Part shown: positions 9,286 through 18,195 of the stretch, piece by piece | Position numbering within the stretch: the stretch's first letter is position 1 | How the letters are laid out: each line of letters opens with the position of its first letter | Source: Microbacterium terricola | Lineage (GTDB): Bacteria; Actinomycetota; Actinomycetes; Actinomycetales; Microbacteriaceae | Reading direction: 5' to 3' | DNA length: 64,000 nucleotides | NCBI RefSeq assembly: GCF_027943945.1 | Contig: NZ_AP027141.1 | Span: forward strand, 2,356,001-2,420,000 | Notes under the pieces: generated by a model | Databases searched by the model: none | Told to the model about the DNA's origin: nothing | Seen by the model: the letters and a program-made list of their open reading frames with translations, nothing else | Position numbers and translations under genes: made by a program

Positions 9286-9417
9286 TCAGGCTCCCTGGGC
9301 CGCATTGAGGGTCGTGTTGATGGCAGAGACTTCGCCGACCCACGCGCGACGCTCGCGGTGGGGCAGGTCCATCAGCTCGCCGAGGGGCCAGTGCAGGTGG
9401 TACGCGAGGAAGGCCAT
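9286..9417 (-). CDS. 43-residue eCIS microprotein, DUF6760-like
   Basis: A short gene encoding MAFLAYHLHWPLGELMDLPH followed by RERRAWVGEVSAINTTL and a short tail. GGAG lies 4 bases before the ATG, and the stop is one base before the next start (TGAcATG). The pattern HLHWPLGELMDLPHRERRAW resembles short proteins encoded after the tube/chaperone genes in phage tails and eCIS, where a W-x-x-x-E-L-x-x-L-x-x-x-E-R-x-x-W motif recurs. It probably helps tail-tube or tape-measure assembly. Very short genes like this are easily missed; the RBS and exact spacing support it. Confidence 0.75.
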   Translation of the reverse strand: MAFLAYHLHWPLGELMDLPHRERRAWVGEVSAINTTLNAAQGA

Positions 9418-9425
9418 CTCGCTCC

Positions 9426-9818
9426 TCAGCTGGCCGACCGGGTAGGCACGGGTTCCCCCAGGCGCTCAGGCCCTGCGGCGAACTCCTCTCCGCACGCGGG
9501 GCAGACCGCGATGGTGCGCTCGGACGTGTCGTCCACGTCGTTGATGCGGTTGTAGAGGTCCTGCAGGAAGGCCAGGTCGGCGGCGAAGAGCGACTCGATC
9601 GTCTTCGGCGTGATCGGCTCGATCCCGTCCAGTCGCGTCACGACGCGGCTCAGCAGGATCACCGTCAGGTAGGCCGTGTTGCGCTGCACGCGCGGGTCCT
9701 GCAGCGGCAGGATCTCGTCGGCGGCGGTGGCCAGACGCATCGTGCCTTCACGGTGCAGGGCGCCGTCCTCCCCGAGCAGCCCGACCGGGAGCAGGAACTC
9801 GTGCTCGATCTGAACCAT
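9426..9818 (-). CDS. tail assembly chaperone-like protein with zinc-knuckle end
   Basis: 130 residues, starting ATG one base after the tube stop. The body (LPVGLLGEDGALHREGTMRL, then EILPLQDPRVQRNTAYLTVI) resembles tail assembly proteins encoded next to the tube in T4-like tails and eCIS. The C terminus carries a CPACGEEF motif; only this one C-x-x-C pair is visible, so full zinc binding is uncertain or needs dimerisation. Expected role: keeping tube subunits soluble or guiding assembly before polymerisation. Confidence 0.75.
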   Translation of the reverse strand: MVQIEHEFLLPVGLLGEDGALHREGTMRLATAADEILPLQDPRVQRNTAYLTVILLSRVVTRLDGIEPITPKTIESLFAADLAFLQDLYNRINDVDDTSERTIAVCPACGEEFAAGPERLGEPVPTRSAS

Positions 9819-9819
9819 C

Positions 9820-10260
9820 TCAGCTCACCCGCCGGACGCCCTCATGGGCGAGTTCGAGGGTCTCCATCGCGACCTCCGAGGCTTCCGCGCTGAACGTGGG
9901 TCCGGTGTACTTCGTGGGCCACGCGCGCTCGAAGTTCCAGCGGGCGACCTCGCCGCCGCGCCGGTCGAGGAGCACGATCGAGCCGTCCTTGCGCTGGATG
10001 TCGCCCGCGACGATCTGCTGGTGCCAGTCGATGAGGTCGCGGTCGATGTTGAGGCCCCACTTCAGCACGATGTTCGCGTGCTTGGTCTGGGCGGGGAGCT
10101 TGCGCGGCGACTGGTTCCAGCCGCCCTCACGGTGCTCGATCACGTCCACGGTCGAGTCCAGTCCGGTGACCTCGTGGAACGACCCTCGGCTGATGCCCTG
10201 GATCTCGACGAGGAAGTTGTGGCTGAGCTGCGGATCGATGAACTCACTGGGGTTGGGCAT
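9820..10260 (-). CDS. eCIS inner tube protein (Afp1/5-like, gp19 family)
   Basis: 146 residues. The ATG has its own AGGAG ribosome-binding site 21 bases after the sheath stop, consistent with a high-copy structural gene. The family pattern is unmistakable: NFLVEIQGISRGSFHEVTGL, then VIEHREGGWNQSPRKLPAQT, NIVLKWGLNIDRDLIDWHQQ, and WNFERAWPTKYTGPTFSAEA near the C terminus. Subunits stack as hexameric rings forming the tube through which cargo passes. Only one tube gene is present in the window, whereas Afp and PVC have several. Confidence 0.96.
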   Translation of the reverse strand: MPNPSEFIDPQLSHNFLVEIQGISRGSFHEVTGLDSTVDVIEHREGGWNQSPRKLPAQTKHANIVLKWGLNIDRDLIDWHQQIVAGDIQRKDGSIVLLDRRGGEVARWNFERAWPTKYTGPTFSAEASEVAMETLELAHEGVRRVS

Positions 10261-10281
10261 GACGTCATCTCCTTCTGTGTG

Positions 10282-12246
10282 TCACGACTCGGATGCCTCG
10301 GCGCCGCCATCCCAGATGCCGATGCGCACCACGATGAACTCGGCCGGGTAGGTGGGCTGCACGCCGATCTCGATGTAGAGGCGTCCGAGCGCCCTCGTCG
10401 ACGCGGGGTTGAGGGCGTCGTCGATGCGGACGTAGAACGCCTCCTCCGGCTTGTCGCCGAAGAGGGCGCCGTTGCGCCACTCCTGGCGCAGGAACGCGCT
10501 GATCGATCGATCGAGCTTCTTCCACAGGCCGCGGTCATTGGGCTCGAAAACCGCCCAGCGGATGCCGTCGGAAATCGATTCCTCGAGGTAGTTGAAGAGC
10601 CGGCGGATGTTCACGTACTGCCAGTTGCGGTCTTTCGTCGTCGTCGTGCGCGCACCCCACACGACGGGAGCGCCACCGTTCGGCGGGATCCGCAGGGCGC
10701 TGACCCCGAATTGGTTGAGCCCGTCCTGATCGGCGTCGGTGAGACGCCGGGTCAACCCGAGTGCACCGCGGATCGAGATGTTCGCGGGCGCCTTGTGCAC
10801 GCCGTCCTCCGCATCGCTGCGCGCGTACACACCCGCCAGGTGCGCCGAAGGCGGCCACGCCTCGAGCAGTTTCGTGTCGGGGTTCACGATCTGGATCCAC
10901 GGGTAGTAGAGCGCCGCGAAGCCCCGGTCGCCGCCGGTCGCCGCGGCCGCCTCGGCGACGACGGCGGCGCTGTTCGCCCCCTTCGTCGAGTCGAGGATCG
11001 CTACGCGGTCGCCGGCGAGCTCGCAGTGCGTGACGAGAGCCGCATGCGCGGCGGTCGTCGTCGCACCGGGGATCGCGACGATCGACACGCGGTCGATCGG
11101 CGCGAGGGTCGCGAGCACGTCGGTCGGATCGGCGAGCAGCCCCGCCCACGAGTCGGCGCGCTTGTCGTCCGCGCCGTTGGCGAGGACGCTCGCCGCCGCC
11201 TCCGGCCGCGGATCGGTGATCGTGCCGCCAGGCGGCAGTGCAGGAGGCTCGAGCGTCACGACGGCCGACTCGATGCGACCCCACCATCGCGGATGACCCG
11301 CGCCCGTCGACAGACCGAGCAGGTCTTCTGTCACCGGTGCGGGTCCGCTCGCGTCGACGATGTGCAGGTCGAACTCGCGCGACTCGACCCGGATGGGGTT
11401 CGCGACCGGATGCTTCTTGGTGAGCGGATCGCGCAGGGTGAACGAGTCGTTGCCCACCGCAGCGACGACACCGAACTCCGCGTTGGCTGCGCCCACGTCG
11501 ATCTCGACGATCGACCCCGCCGGCAGCACCTGCCGCAGCGGCTTCGCCGGGAGCGCGACGCGGATGCTGCGCGTCCCCACATCGGGGTCGGCGAGCCGCA
11601 CCTTGCCGCCCGAGTAGTCGCCCGGGGCACCGAGCGGCTGCTGCAGCGTGATGGTCTTCGCATCCGGAGTGCCGTCGACGACGGCCGGTCGGTTCGCCAG
11701 CCCGGTCTTCGAGACGATCACGGCGTCGCCGACCGCGAAGCCCGGCGCGGCGACGAACGTCAGCCGGCGGCGATCGACCATCGCGTCGATGTCACCCTCC
11801 GGCCGGGCGACCTGGAGCGAGCCGGCGAGCTCGTCGACCACCACGCTGCGATCGCTGACGGTCACGCTGATGCCGTTGGCCCCGGCGCCCTGCCGGCGGG
11901 CGCGCGCTATCAGCAGCGGGTCCTTGGGCGCGTTCCTGGTCTTCAGCGCGACCCAGGCGTTCTGCGCGGTGGAGGCGCGGACGATGTAGCAGGTTGTCCC
12001 CCCGTTGAGGAAGAAGCCCTTGACCGCGGCAGCGAGGTACGGCTTGTCGCCCGTGGGGAAGGTCTCGTCGACGTAGTCCCCGAACTCGGCGACGAACCCC
12101 TCCCAGTTCGTCACCTCGGTGGGGGTCAGGATCGGGCCCATGCGGGCCACGCCGACGAAGGCGGCGACCGAGGTGCTCACTCCCTCGATCGGCGAGGCGG
12201 GAGTGAACTCCTCGATGTAGACACCCGGGTGCAGCAGCGATGGCAT
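10282..12246 (-). CDS. eCIS contractile sheath protein (Afp2-4-like)
   Basis: 654 residues, ATG with AGGAG overlapping the preceding TAG. The N terminus (MPSLLHPGVYIEEFTPASPI, then TSVAAFVGVARMGP) and the C-terminal half (DRNWQYVNIRRLFNYLEESI, then RWAVFEPNDRGLWKKLDRSI, ending with a VGVQPTYPAEF-like strand) are classic sheath signatures. A variable, surface-facing domain occupies about residues 110-330. Sheath subunits wrap the tube and contract to drive it into a target. One sheath gene only is visible, so the particle is simpler than Afp, which has three. Confidence 0.97.
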   Translation of the reverse strand: MPSLLHPGVYIEEFTPASPIEGVSTSVAAFVGVARMGPILTPTEVTNWEGFVAEFGDYVDETFPTGDKPYLAAAVKGFFLNGGTTCYIVRASTAQNAWVALKTRNAPKDPLLIARARRQGAGANGISVTVSDRSVVVDELAGSLQVARPEGDIDAMVDRRRLTFVAAPGFAVGDAVIVSKTGLANRPAVVDGTPDAKTITLQQPLGAPGDYSGGKVRLADPDVGTRSIRVALPAKPLRQVLPAGSIVEIDVGAANAEFGVVAAVGNDSFTLRDPLTKKHPVANPIRVESREFDLHIVDASGPAPVTEDLLGLSTGAGHPRWWGRIESAVVTLEPPALPPGGTITDPRPEAAASVLANGADDKRADSWAGLLADPTDVLATLAPIDRVSIVAIPGATTTAAHAALVTHCELAGDRVAILDSTKGANSAAVVAEAAAATGGDRGFAALYYPWIQIVNPDTKLLEAWPPSAHLAGVYARSDAEDGVHKAPANISIRGALGLTRRLTDADQDGLNQFGVSALRIPPNGGAPVVWGARTTTTKDRNWQYVNIRRLFNYLEESISDGIRWAVFEPNDRGLWKKLDRSISAFLRQEWRNGALFGDKPEEAFYVRIDDALNPASTRALGRLYIEIGVQPTYPAEFIVVRIGIWDGGAEASES

Positions 12247-12254
12247 GTCGGCTC

Positions 12255-13175
12255 CTAAAGGTCGAGATCGATGTGACCGCCCGCGAGGGGCAGGACCACA
12301 GCGACCGGTGGTGGGGTGGGATGTGAGGGGTGGGCGACGCGCAGCGTGTACTCGCCCGCGGGGAGGCCGGACACGGCGAACCGGCCGGCGGCGTCGGCGG
12401 TCAGCTCGACGTCGAGTCCGTCGGTCGCCGTGCCGACGGCGCCGATCACGCGCACCGTGGCGCCCGGGACGGCAGCAGTGCCGGACGACACCGTGCCGCC
12501 GAACGCGTGGATGCGCTCACTGGGGAGGGCGACAGCATCCGCTCCGACGCCGAGGAGGAGGTCGGCGAAGACGGTCTCGACGATGCCGGTGACGACGGTC
12601 GGCTCCGGGGCGACCGGCATGGTGACGATCACATAGCAGCTCGGCCGCCACGACGGCGTCTGCCCGCCCATCGCAGACCAGAACTCGCCCAGATGAGGGA
12701 AGCCCTCGACGGGGAGCAGGGTCAGCGGCAGGTCGACCGAGCGCATGGCGTCGGGGATGACGGCCGCCTGCGCCGCGGTGAGCAGCTCGTCGGAGTTGAA
12801 GCGGGTCTGCGCGATTCGTGCGATCACGCGTGACAGCAGTTCGTGCTCGAGCGGGGTCGCGGGAACGGAGTCCGAGTCAGGGCTCGGGTACCAGGCCGAG
12901 ATCAAGTAGTGCAGGTCGACCCGGAGCGGCGCGTGGATCTCCGTCGTGACGCCCAGCGCGCGCTCGTGGGCGACGGCGTTCGTGCGCAGCCGCCGGTTCT
13001 CGCGGATGTCGGTGAGGTAGGCGTTCAGGCACGTGATGGGGTCGCCGTTCACCCGAAAGTTCTTGACCCGCTGCGCCCAGCTGCCGTCGGGTGGCTGGAA
13101 CCCGATGAGCGTGGGCGGAGTGCCCGCGGCCCGCTCGAGGACGGTCCGCAGCATGGAGTCGACGGCGGGGATCAT
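12255..13175 (-). CDS. DUF4255 (Pvc16 N-terminal) tail-terminator protein with carboxypeptidase-regulatory-like domain
   Basis: 306 residues. The ATG at 13175 is chosen because it forms an ATGA overlap with the preceding stop. Residues about 1-190 fit the Pvc16/Afp16 cap family (MIPAVDSMLRTVLERA, then LRVDLHYLISAWYPSP and LPVEGFPHLGEFWSAMGGQT, then a PSCYVIVTMPV strand). The C terminus (about 220-306) is a transthyretin-like domain: TVRVIGAVGT, then AAGRFAVSGLPAGEYTLRVA. The cap domain ends the tube and sheath. The extra beta domain is probably an exposed decoration. It precedes the sheath gene by 8 bases. Confidence 0.9.
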   Translation of the reverse strand: MIPAVDSMLRTVLERAAGTPPTLIGFQPPDGSWAQRVKNFRVNGDPITCLNAYLTDIRENRRLRTNAVAHERALGVTTEIHAPLRVDLHYLISAWYPSPDSDSVPATPLEHELLSRVIARIAQTRFNSDELLTAAQAAVIPDAMRSVDLPLTLLPVEGFPHLGEFWSAMGGQTPSWRPSCYVIVTMPVAPEPTVVTGIVETVFADLLLGVGADAVALPSERIHAFGGTVSSGTAAVPGATVRVIGAVGTATDGLDVELTADAAGRFAVSGLPAGEYTLRVAHPSHPTPPPVAVVLPLAGGHIDLDL

Positions 13176-15793
13176 GGCACCACCCACGTAGCCGAGTGCC
13201 CCGCCCGCAGCTTCTGGATGCGGAGGATCTCGCGTAGCTCACGACCCCGCTCGGTCGCACCGAGATCAATGCCTCGAGCTCGGATTCGGTCGACGATCGC
13301 GCCGATCTCCTCGTTTGTTGCGGACGTGAGGGGAAACTCGCTCCGGTCGTCGAGGGCCGCCTTGAGGCTCGGATTGCGGGCGCCGCCCTCTGCCTTCAGA
13401 GCCTCGGCATCCCACGCGGCGTGCGTCTCGCGGAACGTCGGGTCGAGGTTCGATGAGTGGCCGAGTTTGGAGAGTTCTCTGGCTTCGGTCGCCTCGAGCC
13501 CGACATCCTCGAGCAGCTTGCCGACCCGCTGCGGGATCCGCGAGTGTTCGATCTCAGCGCCGACACGTTCTGGCATGACACCGGTCTTCGCGGTGATCTT
13601 CAGTTCGGCTTCTGTGAGTTCACCCACCGGGTCGAGCAGGTTCGGACCCTTGAGGTTTTGTCCTCCGGCGCGCGCAGCGAGTTCATCGCTCGCCTTAGTC
13701 ATCCACGCCCGCTTGCGAATCGTCGCCCAGTCCGGATAGTTCCCTGGCCCGTCCGGCATGTCGACGGGATCGCCCGGCTTCCATCTGCGATTTGGGCCGT
13801 GCGGGTGCTTTGCGTAGTCCCACCCGGGTGGGAGGCCCTCGAGGGTCCGCGCTCCGCCTTTGTTGATCGCATCGGCTTCGGCCCGCGCGGCTGCGCGCCG
13901 TGTCTTGAGCGCGGCGCGTTCCTCCTTGGTCATGTCCTTGATCGCCTTGCGCTTTGGCGCGGGACCGGGCGTCGCCGGTTCCGGAGCGGGGCCGGTCGCC
14001 GGCTTGGCTTCTGGGGTCGTAGAGACAGGACCCTCGGCCGGCTTCGGTTCCGCCTTGGGTTCGACCGGCGCGGGCTCCGCCTTCGGCTCAGCGGGCTTGG
14101 GTTCCGCAGGCTTGGGTTCCGCAGGCTTGGGTTCCGCAGGCTTGGGCTCCGCCTTGGGCTCGACGGGCGCGGGCTCCGCCTTCGGTTCGACGGGCGCGGG
14201 CTCCGCCTTCGGTTCGACGGGCGCGGGCTCCGCCTTCGGTTCCACAGGCTTCGGCTCTGCCTTGGGCTCCACCGGCTTCGGCTCTGCCTTGGGCTCCACC
14301 GGCTTCGGCTCCACCGGCTTCGGCTCCACCGGCTTCGGCTCCACCGGCTTCGGCTCCACCTTCGGCGCGGGCTTCGGCTCCGGCGCCTTCGCCGGAGCCT
14401 TCACCTCCGGCGCTTTGGGCGGTGCCTTCACCTCCGGCACCTTCGGCGCGGGCGGACCCTTCGGCACGTCGCCGGCCGCCGCGGCGATCTTCTTGCCCTT
14501 GGCGGCGTCCTCGGCCGCGGTCGCGATGGTCTCGGCCTTCTTCGTCGCGTTGAGCGCCTTCTTCGCCTCGTCGAGCTCGTGCTTCACCTTCAGCAGGCGG
14601 GCGACCTCGGGCATCTTCTCGACGATCTCGGCGAGGACGCGGAAGAGGCGACTGCCCTTCGCGACTCTGCCGACCGCCACTGCGCCGCGCAGCACCCACT
14701 CCTCCGGGCCCAGGAAGAGCATCGCGACCTCGGCGGCCGCCATCCCGATCCCGCGGCCGACGGCGAAGCCCTTCTCGACCGCCGACTTCGTCATGAAGTC
14801 GCCGTGGAACCACTGCGACACGAGTTCGCCGCATGCCCCGCCGAGAGCGTCGCCGCTGCCGATCAGGAACTTCGGGTCGGACGCCACCTTCGCGCCGAAC
14901 GCGATGATCGCCTCGATGACCTGCTTCGCGTACTCAGCCTCCTGCTGCTTGTACATCTTGTAGAGGTTGTAGTCGTAGATCGCGAGCGCGGTGTCGAACA
15001 CCGGCTTCAGCAAGAACTCGACGATGCCCTTGACGAGCTCGGCGAGCCCGATGAGGTTCGACGCGACATCCTCGGCGGCGCCGTAGGGGATCCCCCCGAT
15101 CAGCCCGGCCGTGAACTTGGCCCTGGCTGCGATCCCCCCGAACTCGGTCTTCAGCGCGACCACGTCGGCGTCGGTGACCTTCCCCGCGGCCGTCGTGATG
15201 AAGGCGTCCAGGAAGGCGCCCATCGCGCCGTACACCTGCACGCCCGCCTTGAACGACGGCGGCAGCATGCCGTAGAGCGCCGACCCCTCCTTGCTGTCCA
15301 GCATCCCCTCGAGGAACTGGCCCGTCGCCCCGACCGACCCCTTCTTCTCGAGTTCCTGCATCTGGACCATGCCCCCGGGCGAGACCGGTGCTCCGATTCC
15401 GGGCGCCGCAAAGTCGCCGCCGCGTGCGTGCTGCGCCGCCTGCAGGTCGGCGGGCGCACCGGCCTCAGCCAGACCGCTCGGCATCGCGGGTGTCCCGTGC
15501 GTACGGAACTGTGCAGCGTGCATCGCCTCGTGGGAAAGGGTGCTCGCGTCGGCCGACGGCCCGATCACGATGTCGTCGCCGAACGTGAACCCGGCCGCGC
15601 CGAGCAGCTGCGCGTAGGCCGCCGCCTCGCTGGTCATATGCACTCGCACACCCGAGAGGTCGACCCCTGCCTGCGACTCGGCGGGGCGTCGCACGGCCGT
15701 GCTCAGCGGCATGCCCGGCGTCCGACGGACTTCGGCCATCATCGCCGCGAGGGCGTCGGGGCGATGCTGCAGGGTGGTCGTGACGGCACTCAC
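13172..15793 (-). CDS. DUF4157 eCIS cargo/polymorphic-toxin-like protein
   Basis: 873 residues from GTG 15793 (VSAVTTTLQHRPDALAAMMA), in a GTGA overlap with the ATPase stop. Residues 20-110 are a DUF4157 domain with the HExxH-like motif SHEAMHAAQ (around 90), a domain common in eCIS cargo. Residues 150-440 are helical with hydrophobic stretches. Residues about 454-586 are a Pro/Lys/Glu repeat tract. The last 240 residues form a separate domain beginning with GNYPDWATIRKRAWMTKASD and containing EIEHSRIP and LGHSSNLDPTFRETHAAWD. The layout (leader, helical body, linker, distinct C-terminal domain) is that of a polymorphic toxin. A nuclease-type end is only a guess, and no immunity gene is obvious next to it. 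Confidence 0.83.
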   Translation of the reverse strand: MSAVTTTLQHRPDALAAMMAEVRRTPGMPLSTAVRRPAESQAGVDLSGVRVHMTSEAAAYAQLLGAAGFTFGDDIVIGPSADASTLSHEAMHAAQFRTHGTPAMPSGLAEAGAPADLQAAQHARGGDFAAPGIGAPVSPGGMVQMQELEKKGSVGATGQFLEGMLDSKEGSALYGMLPPSFKAGVQVYGAMGAFLDAFITTAAGKVTDADVVALKTEFGGIAARAKFTAGLIGGIPYGAAEDVASNLIGLAELVKGIVEFLLKPVFDTALAIYDYNLYKMYKQQEAEYAKQVIEAIIAFGAKVASDPKFLIGSGDALGGACGELVSQWFHGDFMTKSAVEKGFAVGRGIGMAAAEVAMLFLGPEEWVLRGAVAVGRVAKGSRLFRVLAEIVEKMPEVARLLKVKHELDEAKKALNATKKAETIATAAEDAAKGKKIAAAAGDVPKGPPAPKVPEVKAPPKAPEVKAPAKAPEPKPAPKVEPKPVEPKPVEPKPVEPKPVEPKAEPKPVEPKAEPKPVEPKAEPAPVEPKAEPAPVEPKAEPAPVEPKAEPKPAEPKPAEPKPAEPKPAEPKAEPAPVEPKAEPKPAEGPVSTTPEAKPATGPAPEPATPGPAPKRKAIKDMTKEERAALKTRRAAARAEADAINKGGARTLEGLPPGWDYAKHPHGPNRRWKPGDPVDMPDGPGNYPDWATIRKRAWMTKASDELAARAGGQNLKGPNLLDPVGELTEAELKITAKTGVMPERVGAEIEHSRIPQRVGKLLEDVGLEATEARELSKLGHSSNLDPTFRETHAAWDAEALKAEGGARNPSLKAALDDRSEFPLTSATNEEIGAIVDRIRARGIDLGATERGRELREILRIQKLRAGHSATWVVP
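14035..14430 (-). repeat. Pro-Lys-Glu tandem repeat tract within the DUF4157 gene
   Basis: In coding sense the tract repeats units such as PKPVEPKAE, PAPVEPKAE and PKPAE more than twenty times, with nearly identical codons. Several units are exact DNA copies of 12-24 bases. It forms a long charged polyproline-like linker between the helical body and the C-terminal domain. Copy number is likely to vary between strains by slippage. Confidence 0.9.
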
Positions 15794-17715
15794 GCGATCA
15801 CCAGCCGGTCGCGATCGTGGGTGCCTGCGCCGAGCTTGCGCAGCTCGCGGCGGAGGGCGTGATCGACGTGCGCATCGGTGACGGCGGTGCCGTCGCGCGC
15901 GGCGAGGAAGGCGGCGGCGACCGCGACGTTGCGGATGCTGCCGCCCGCGAGCTCGTACGACTCGGCGAGGTCGTCGAGCGTCGCGCCGTCGACCTCGAGG
16001 GGGGTGCTCGCCGGCCAGGCCTGCGCCCACAGGATCCGGCGCGCGGGCGGACCCGGGAACGGGAAGTGGACGGTGAAGTCGAGGCGCCGGGTGAAGGCCT
16101 CGTCGATGTTCGACGCGAGGTTGGTCGCCAGCAGCGTGACGCCGTCGTAGCTCTCCATCCGCTGCAGCAGGTACGAGACCTCGATGTTCGCGTAGCGGTC
16201 GTGCGCGTCTCTGACTTCGCTGCGCTTGCCGAACAGCGCGTCGGCCTCGTCGAAGAACAGCACCGCGTTGGTGCGGCTCGCCGCCTCGAAGATCGCGTCG
16301 AGCTGCTGCTCGGTCTCGCCGATGTACTTCGAGACGACGCGCGACAGGTCGATGACGTGCAGCGACAGTCCGAGCCGGGCGGCGATCGCCTCGGCGGCCA
16401 TCGTCTTGCCCGTGCCGCTCGGTCCGAGGAACAGGGCGGCGATCGGATGCGTCCGCCGCCGTTCGCCGAAGCCCCACGTCTCGACGACTGTCGCCTTCGC
16501 GTCGACGCGGCTGACCACCTCGTCCAGCTGCTCGAGCGCGTCGGGAGGGAGCACCAGCTCACGCCAGCGGGCGAGCGCGTCGACGTGCGGGGCGAGACGC
16601 TCGAGTTCGCGTCCGGTCTGCGCCCGCGCCGCCGCCTCCACTGTCTCGATGCGCAGGCGATCGCCCGAGGGCGCCCCGGGGGTCGCGGCGAGCGCCTCGA
16701 TGGCGGAGCGGATCTGCCAGCCCGCGAGCCGGAAGCGCCGCGCGAGCCGTGGGGCGTGGAGCGAGGCGCCGGTCGGCAGCGCCGCGCGCCACACCGTTTC
16801 GCGCTCCGTCACGCCCAGCTCGCCGACCTCCACGGCGCGCACCACGGCGCCGGGCGGCACCGCACCCGTCTCGCGGGCGTCCGAGAGCTGGATCAGGGGC
16901 CGCAGGAGGGTGATCGCGCGGCCCGAGAGTCGCGTGGGCTCGCCACCGTCCCCGTCGATGACGATGAGCGCCGCGCGGAGCACGGCTTCCCGGCGCAGCT
17001 CGGCGACAGCTTCCTGATCCGCGCGGGTCGTGAAGATCACGTCCTTGCCGAGCGAACGGGCCGCGAGCGCGGCGGCCTCGCGGAGTGACCGACGATCCGG
17101 GCCCCACAGCTGCAGCACGTCCAGGTCGGCGGTCCGCACGGCGTCCTCGGCATTGAGCCGAGCAGCCGTCGGCACCGACAGTTCGAGCGCCTCGGCGTCG
17201 GCGGCGAGCCCGGCGCCGTCGGCCGTCGCGCACCACGATGGCAGCGACGGGGTCCCGATCAGGTGCGCCACCAGGCCGGGAGACGGCACGAGCGGCGCGG
17301 CGATCAGCGGTTCGAAGTCGCGCGGCGCGGCGACCGCGAGACCGTGCCGGCGCAGCTCGTCGATGATCCGCGCGTCGGGTGACGGGTGCTCGAAGAGCAG
17401 CCGCAGGGCCAGCGCGAGCGACGGCCGCTGCACGGTCGGGTCGCCGGCGAGCGCGCCGAACACGACGCCGAGCTCGGCATCCAGATCGGGCGCCAGCGCC
17501 AGGGTCAGGACGGCCGCAGCATCCGCGCTCAGTCCGAACAGCCCGCCCAGGTCGTCGCGCGCACCGGCATCCGCCGCGAGCAGCGACCGGGCCCCGTCGA
17601 CGAAGAGGCTGCCGTCGCCCGCACCCATGACCGCCACCCCGAGAACTGCCCGGGCGCGTTCGCGCAGACCGACCACACGCGGGTCGATCGACGGAGGCAG
17701 GAGCCGTTCAGTCAA
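15790..17715 (-). CDS. AAA+ ATPase of the eCIS (Afp15-like)
   Basis: 641 residues. The TTG start at 17715 follows a good GGAGGG site and overlaps the previous stop region. The N-terminal 400 residues are a variable helical/winged region. The AAA+ core follows: Walker A FLGPSGTGKTMAAEAI (about 430), Walker B AVLFFDEADALFGKRSEV (about 485), sensor region VTLLATNLASNIDEAF and RRLDFTVHFPFPG. Afp15-type ATPases are found in nearly all eCIS operons and are thought to help assembly or cargo loading. A GTGA overlap couples it to the DUF4157 gene, consistent with a loading role. Confidence 0.95.
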   Translation of the reverse strand: MTERLLPPSIDPRVVGLRERARAVLGVAVMGAGDGSLFVDGARSLLAADAGARDDLGGLFGLSADAAAVLTLALAPDLDAELGVVFGALAGDPTVQRPSLALALRLLFEHPSPDARIIDELRRHGLAVAAPRDFEPLIAAPLVPSPGLVAHLIGTPSLPSWCATADGAGLAADAEALELSVPTAARLNAEDAVRTADLDVLQLWGPDRRSLREAAALAARSLGKDVIFTTRADQEAVAELRREAVLRAALIVIDGDGGEPTRLSGRAITLLRPLIQLSDARETGAVPPGAVVRAVEVGELGVTERETVWRAALPTGASLHAPRLARRFRLAGWQIRSAIEALAATPGAPSGDRLRIETVEAAARAQTGRELERLAPHVDALARWRELVLPPDALEQLDEVVSRVDAKATVVETWGFGERRRTHPIAALFLGPSGTGKTMAAEAIAARLGLSLHVIDLSRVVSKYIGETEQQLDAIFEAASRTNAVLFFDEADALFGKRSEVRDAHDRYANIEVSYLLQRMESYDGVTLLATNLASNIDEAFTRRLDFTVHFPFPGPPARRILWAQAWPASTPLEVDGATLDDLAESYELAGGSIRNVAVAAAFLAARDGTAVTDAHVDHALRRELRKLGAGTHDRDRLVIA

Positions 17716-18079
17716 AGCGCGCCCTCCACGTGGGAGCGCTGCGGATGGCGTCGGCGATGGTCTGCGGGTTCATCTCCGCGGAGTGCACCCGGCGATGGAC
17801 CTCCACAGAGCGGGTGGCCAGCACGTGCCCGTTCTCCTCGACGCGCAGAATCACGGCCTGCGGATGCGGGGCGAGCAGGTCGCGCTCGAACCGGCGGGCG
17901 GTGGGGCTCTCGCTGGCCAGGATGACGATCGGCGGCGGATCGGCCTCATCGACGTCGCGCAGGTCGGCGACGGCCGCGCCGCGGGGCAGCACCTCGACGT
18001 CGACGCCCTCGAGGCACTGCCTGAGGAGCTCGTCCATCAACGTCGGCATCTCGGCCAACAGAACCTGGGATCGCGGCAC
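17708..18079 (-). CDS. receiver-like protein at the head of the eCIS operon
   Basis: 123 residues from GTG 18079. The N terminus (VPRSQVLLAEMPTLMDELLR, then VDVEVLPRGAAVADL) has the beta-alpha pattern of a response-regulator receiver, followed by PPPIVILASESPTARRFERD and a basic C-terminal helix. The usual acidic pair and phospho-acceptor Asp are not clearly conserved, so it may be a degenerate receiver (pseudo-receiver). There is no DNA-binding domain. It ends 8 bases inside the ATPase start region and may control the operon with the LuxR gene upstream. Confidence 0.65.
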   Translation of the reverse strand: MPRSQVLLAEMPTLMDELLRQCLEGVDVEVLPRGAAVADLRDVDEADPPPIVILASESPTARRFERDLLAPHPQAVILRVEENGHVLATRSVEVHRRVHSAEMNPQTIADAIRSAPTWRARFD

Positions 18080-18195
18080 GCCTCCATGCCACTCCTCCCC
18101 CGCGCGGGCCGCATGATCCCGCCGGACCCATTCCGTCCTCAGGAAACGGATCCCCCGATGTGGATCGGAGGGTGCCCAGGAGGGGATCGGAGGAT

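Noticed and set aside
14035..14430. Tandem repeats that could look like a CRISPR or satellite array
   Set aside because: Units are multiples of three, in frame and translate to a PKE linker; no spacers.
13172..15793. An immunity gene for the DUF4157 protein
   Set aside because: The flanking genes are the cap and ATPase with firm assignments; no small gene of suitable position was found.
9844..15862. Long plus-strand open frames opposite the eCIS genes (for example 9844-12258 and 13457-15862)
   Set aside because: They are antisense shadows of high-GC coding sequence; the minus-strand products have clear family signatures and ribosome-binding sites.
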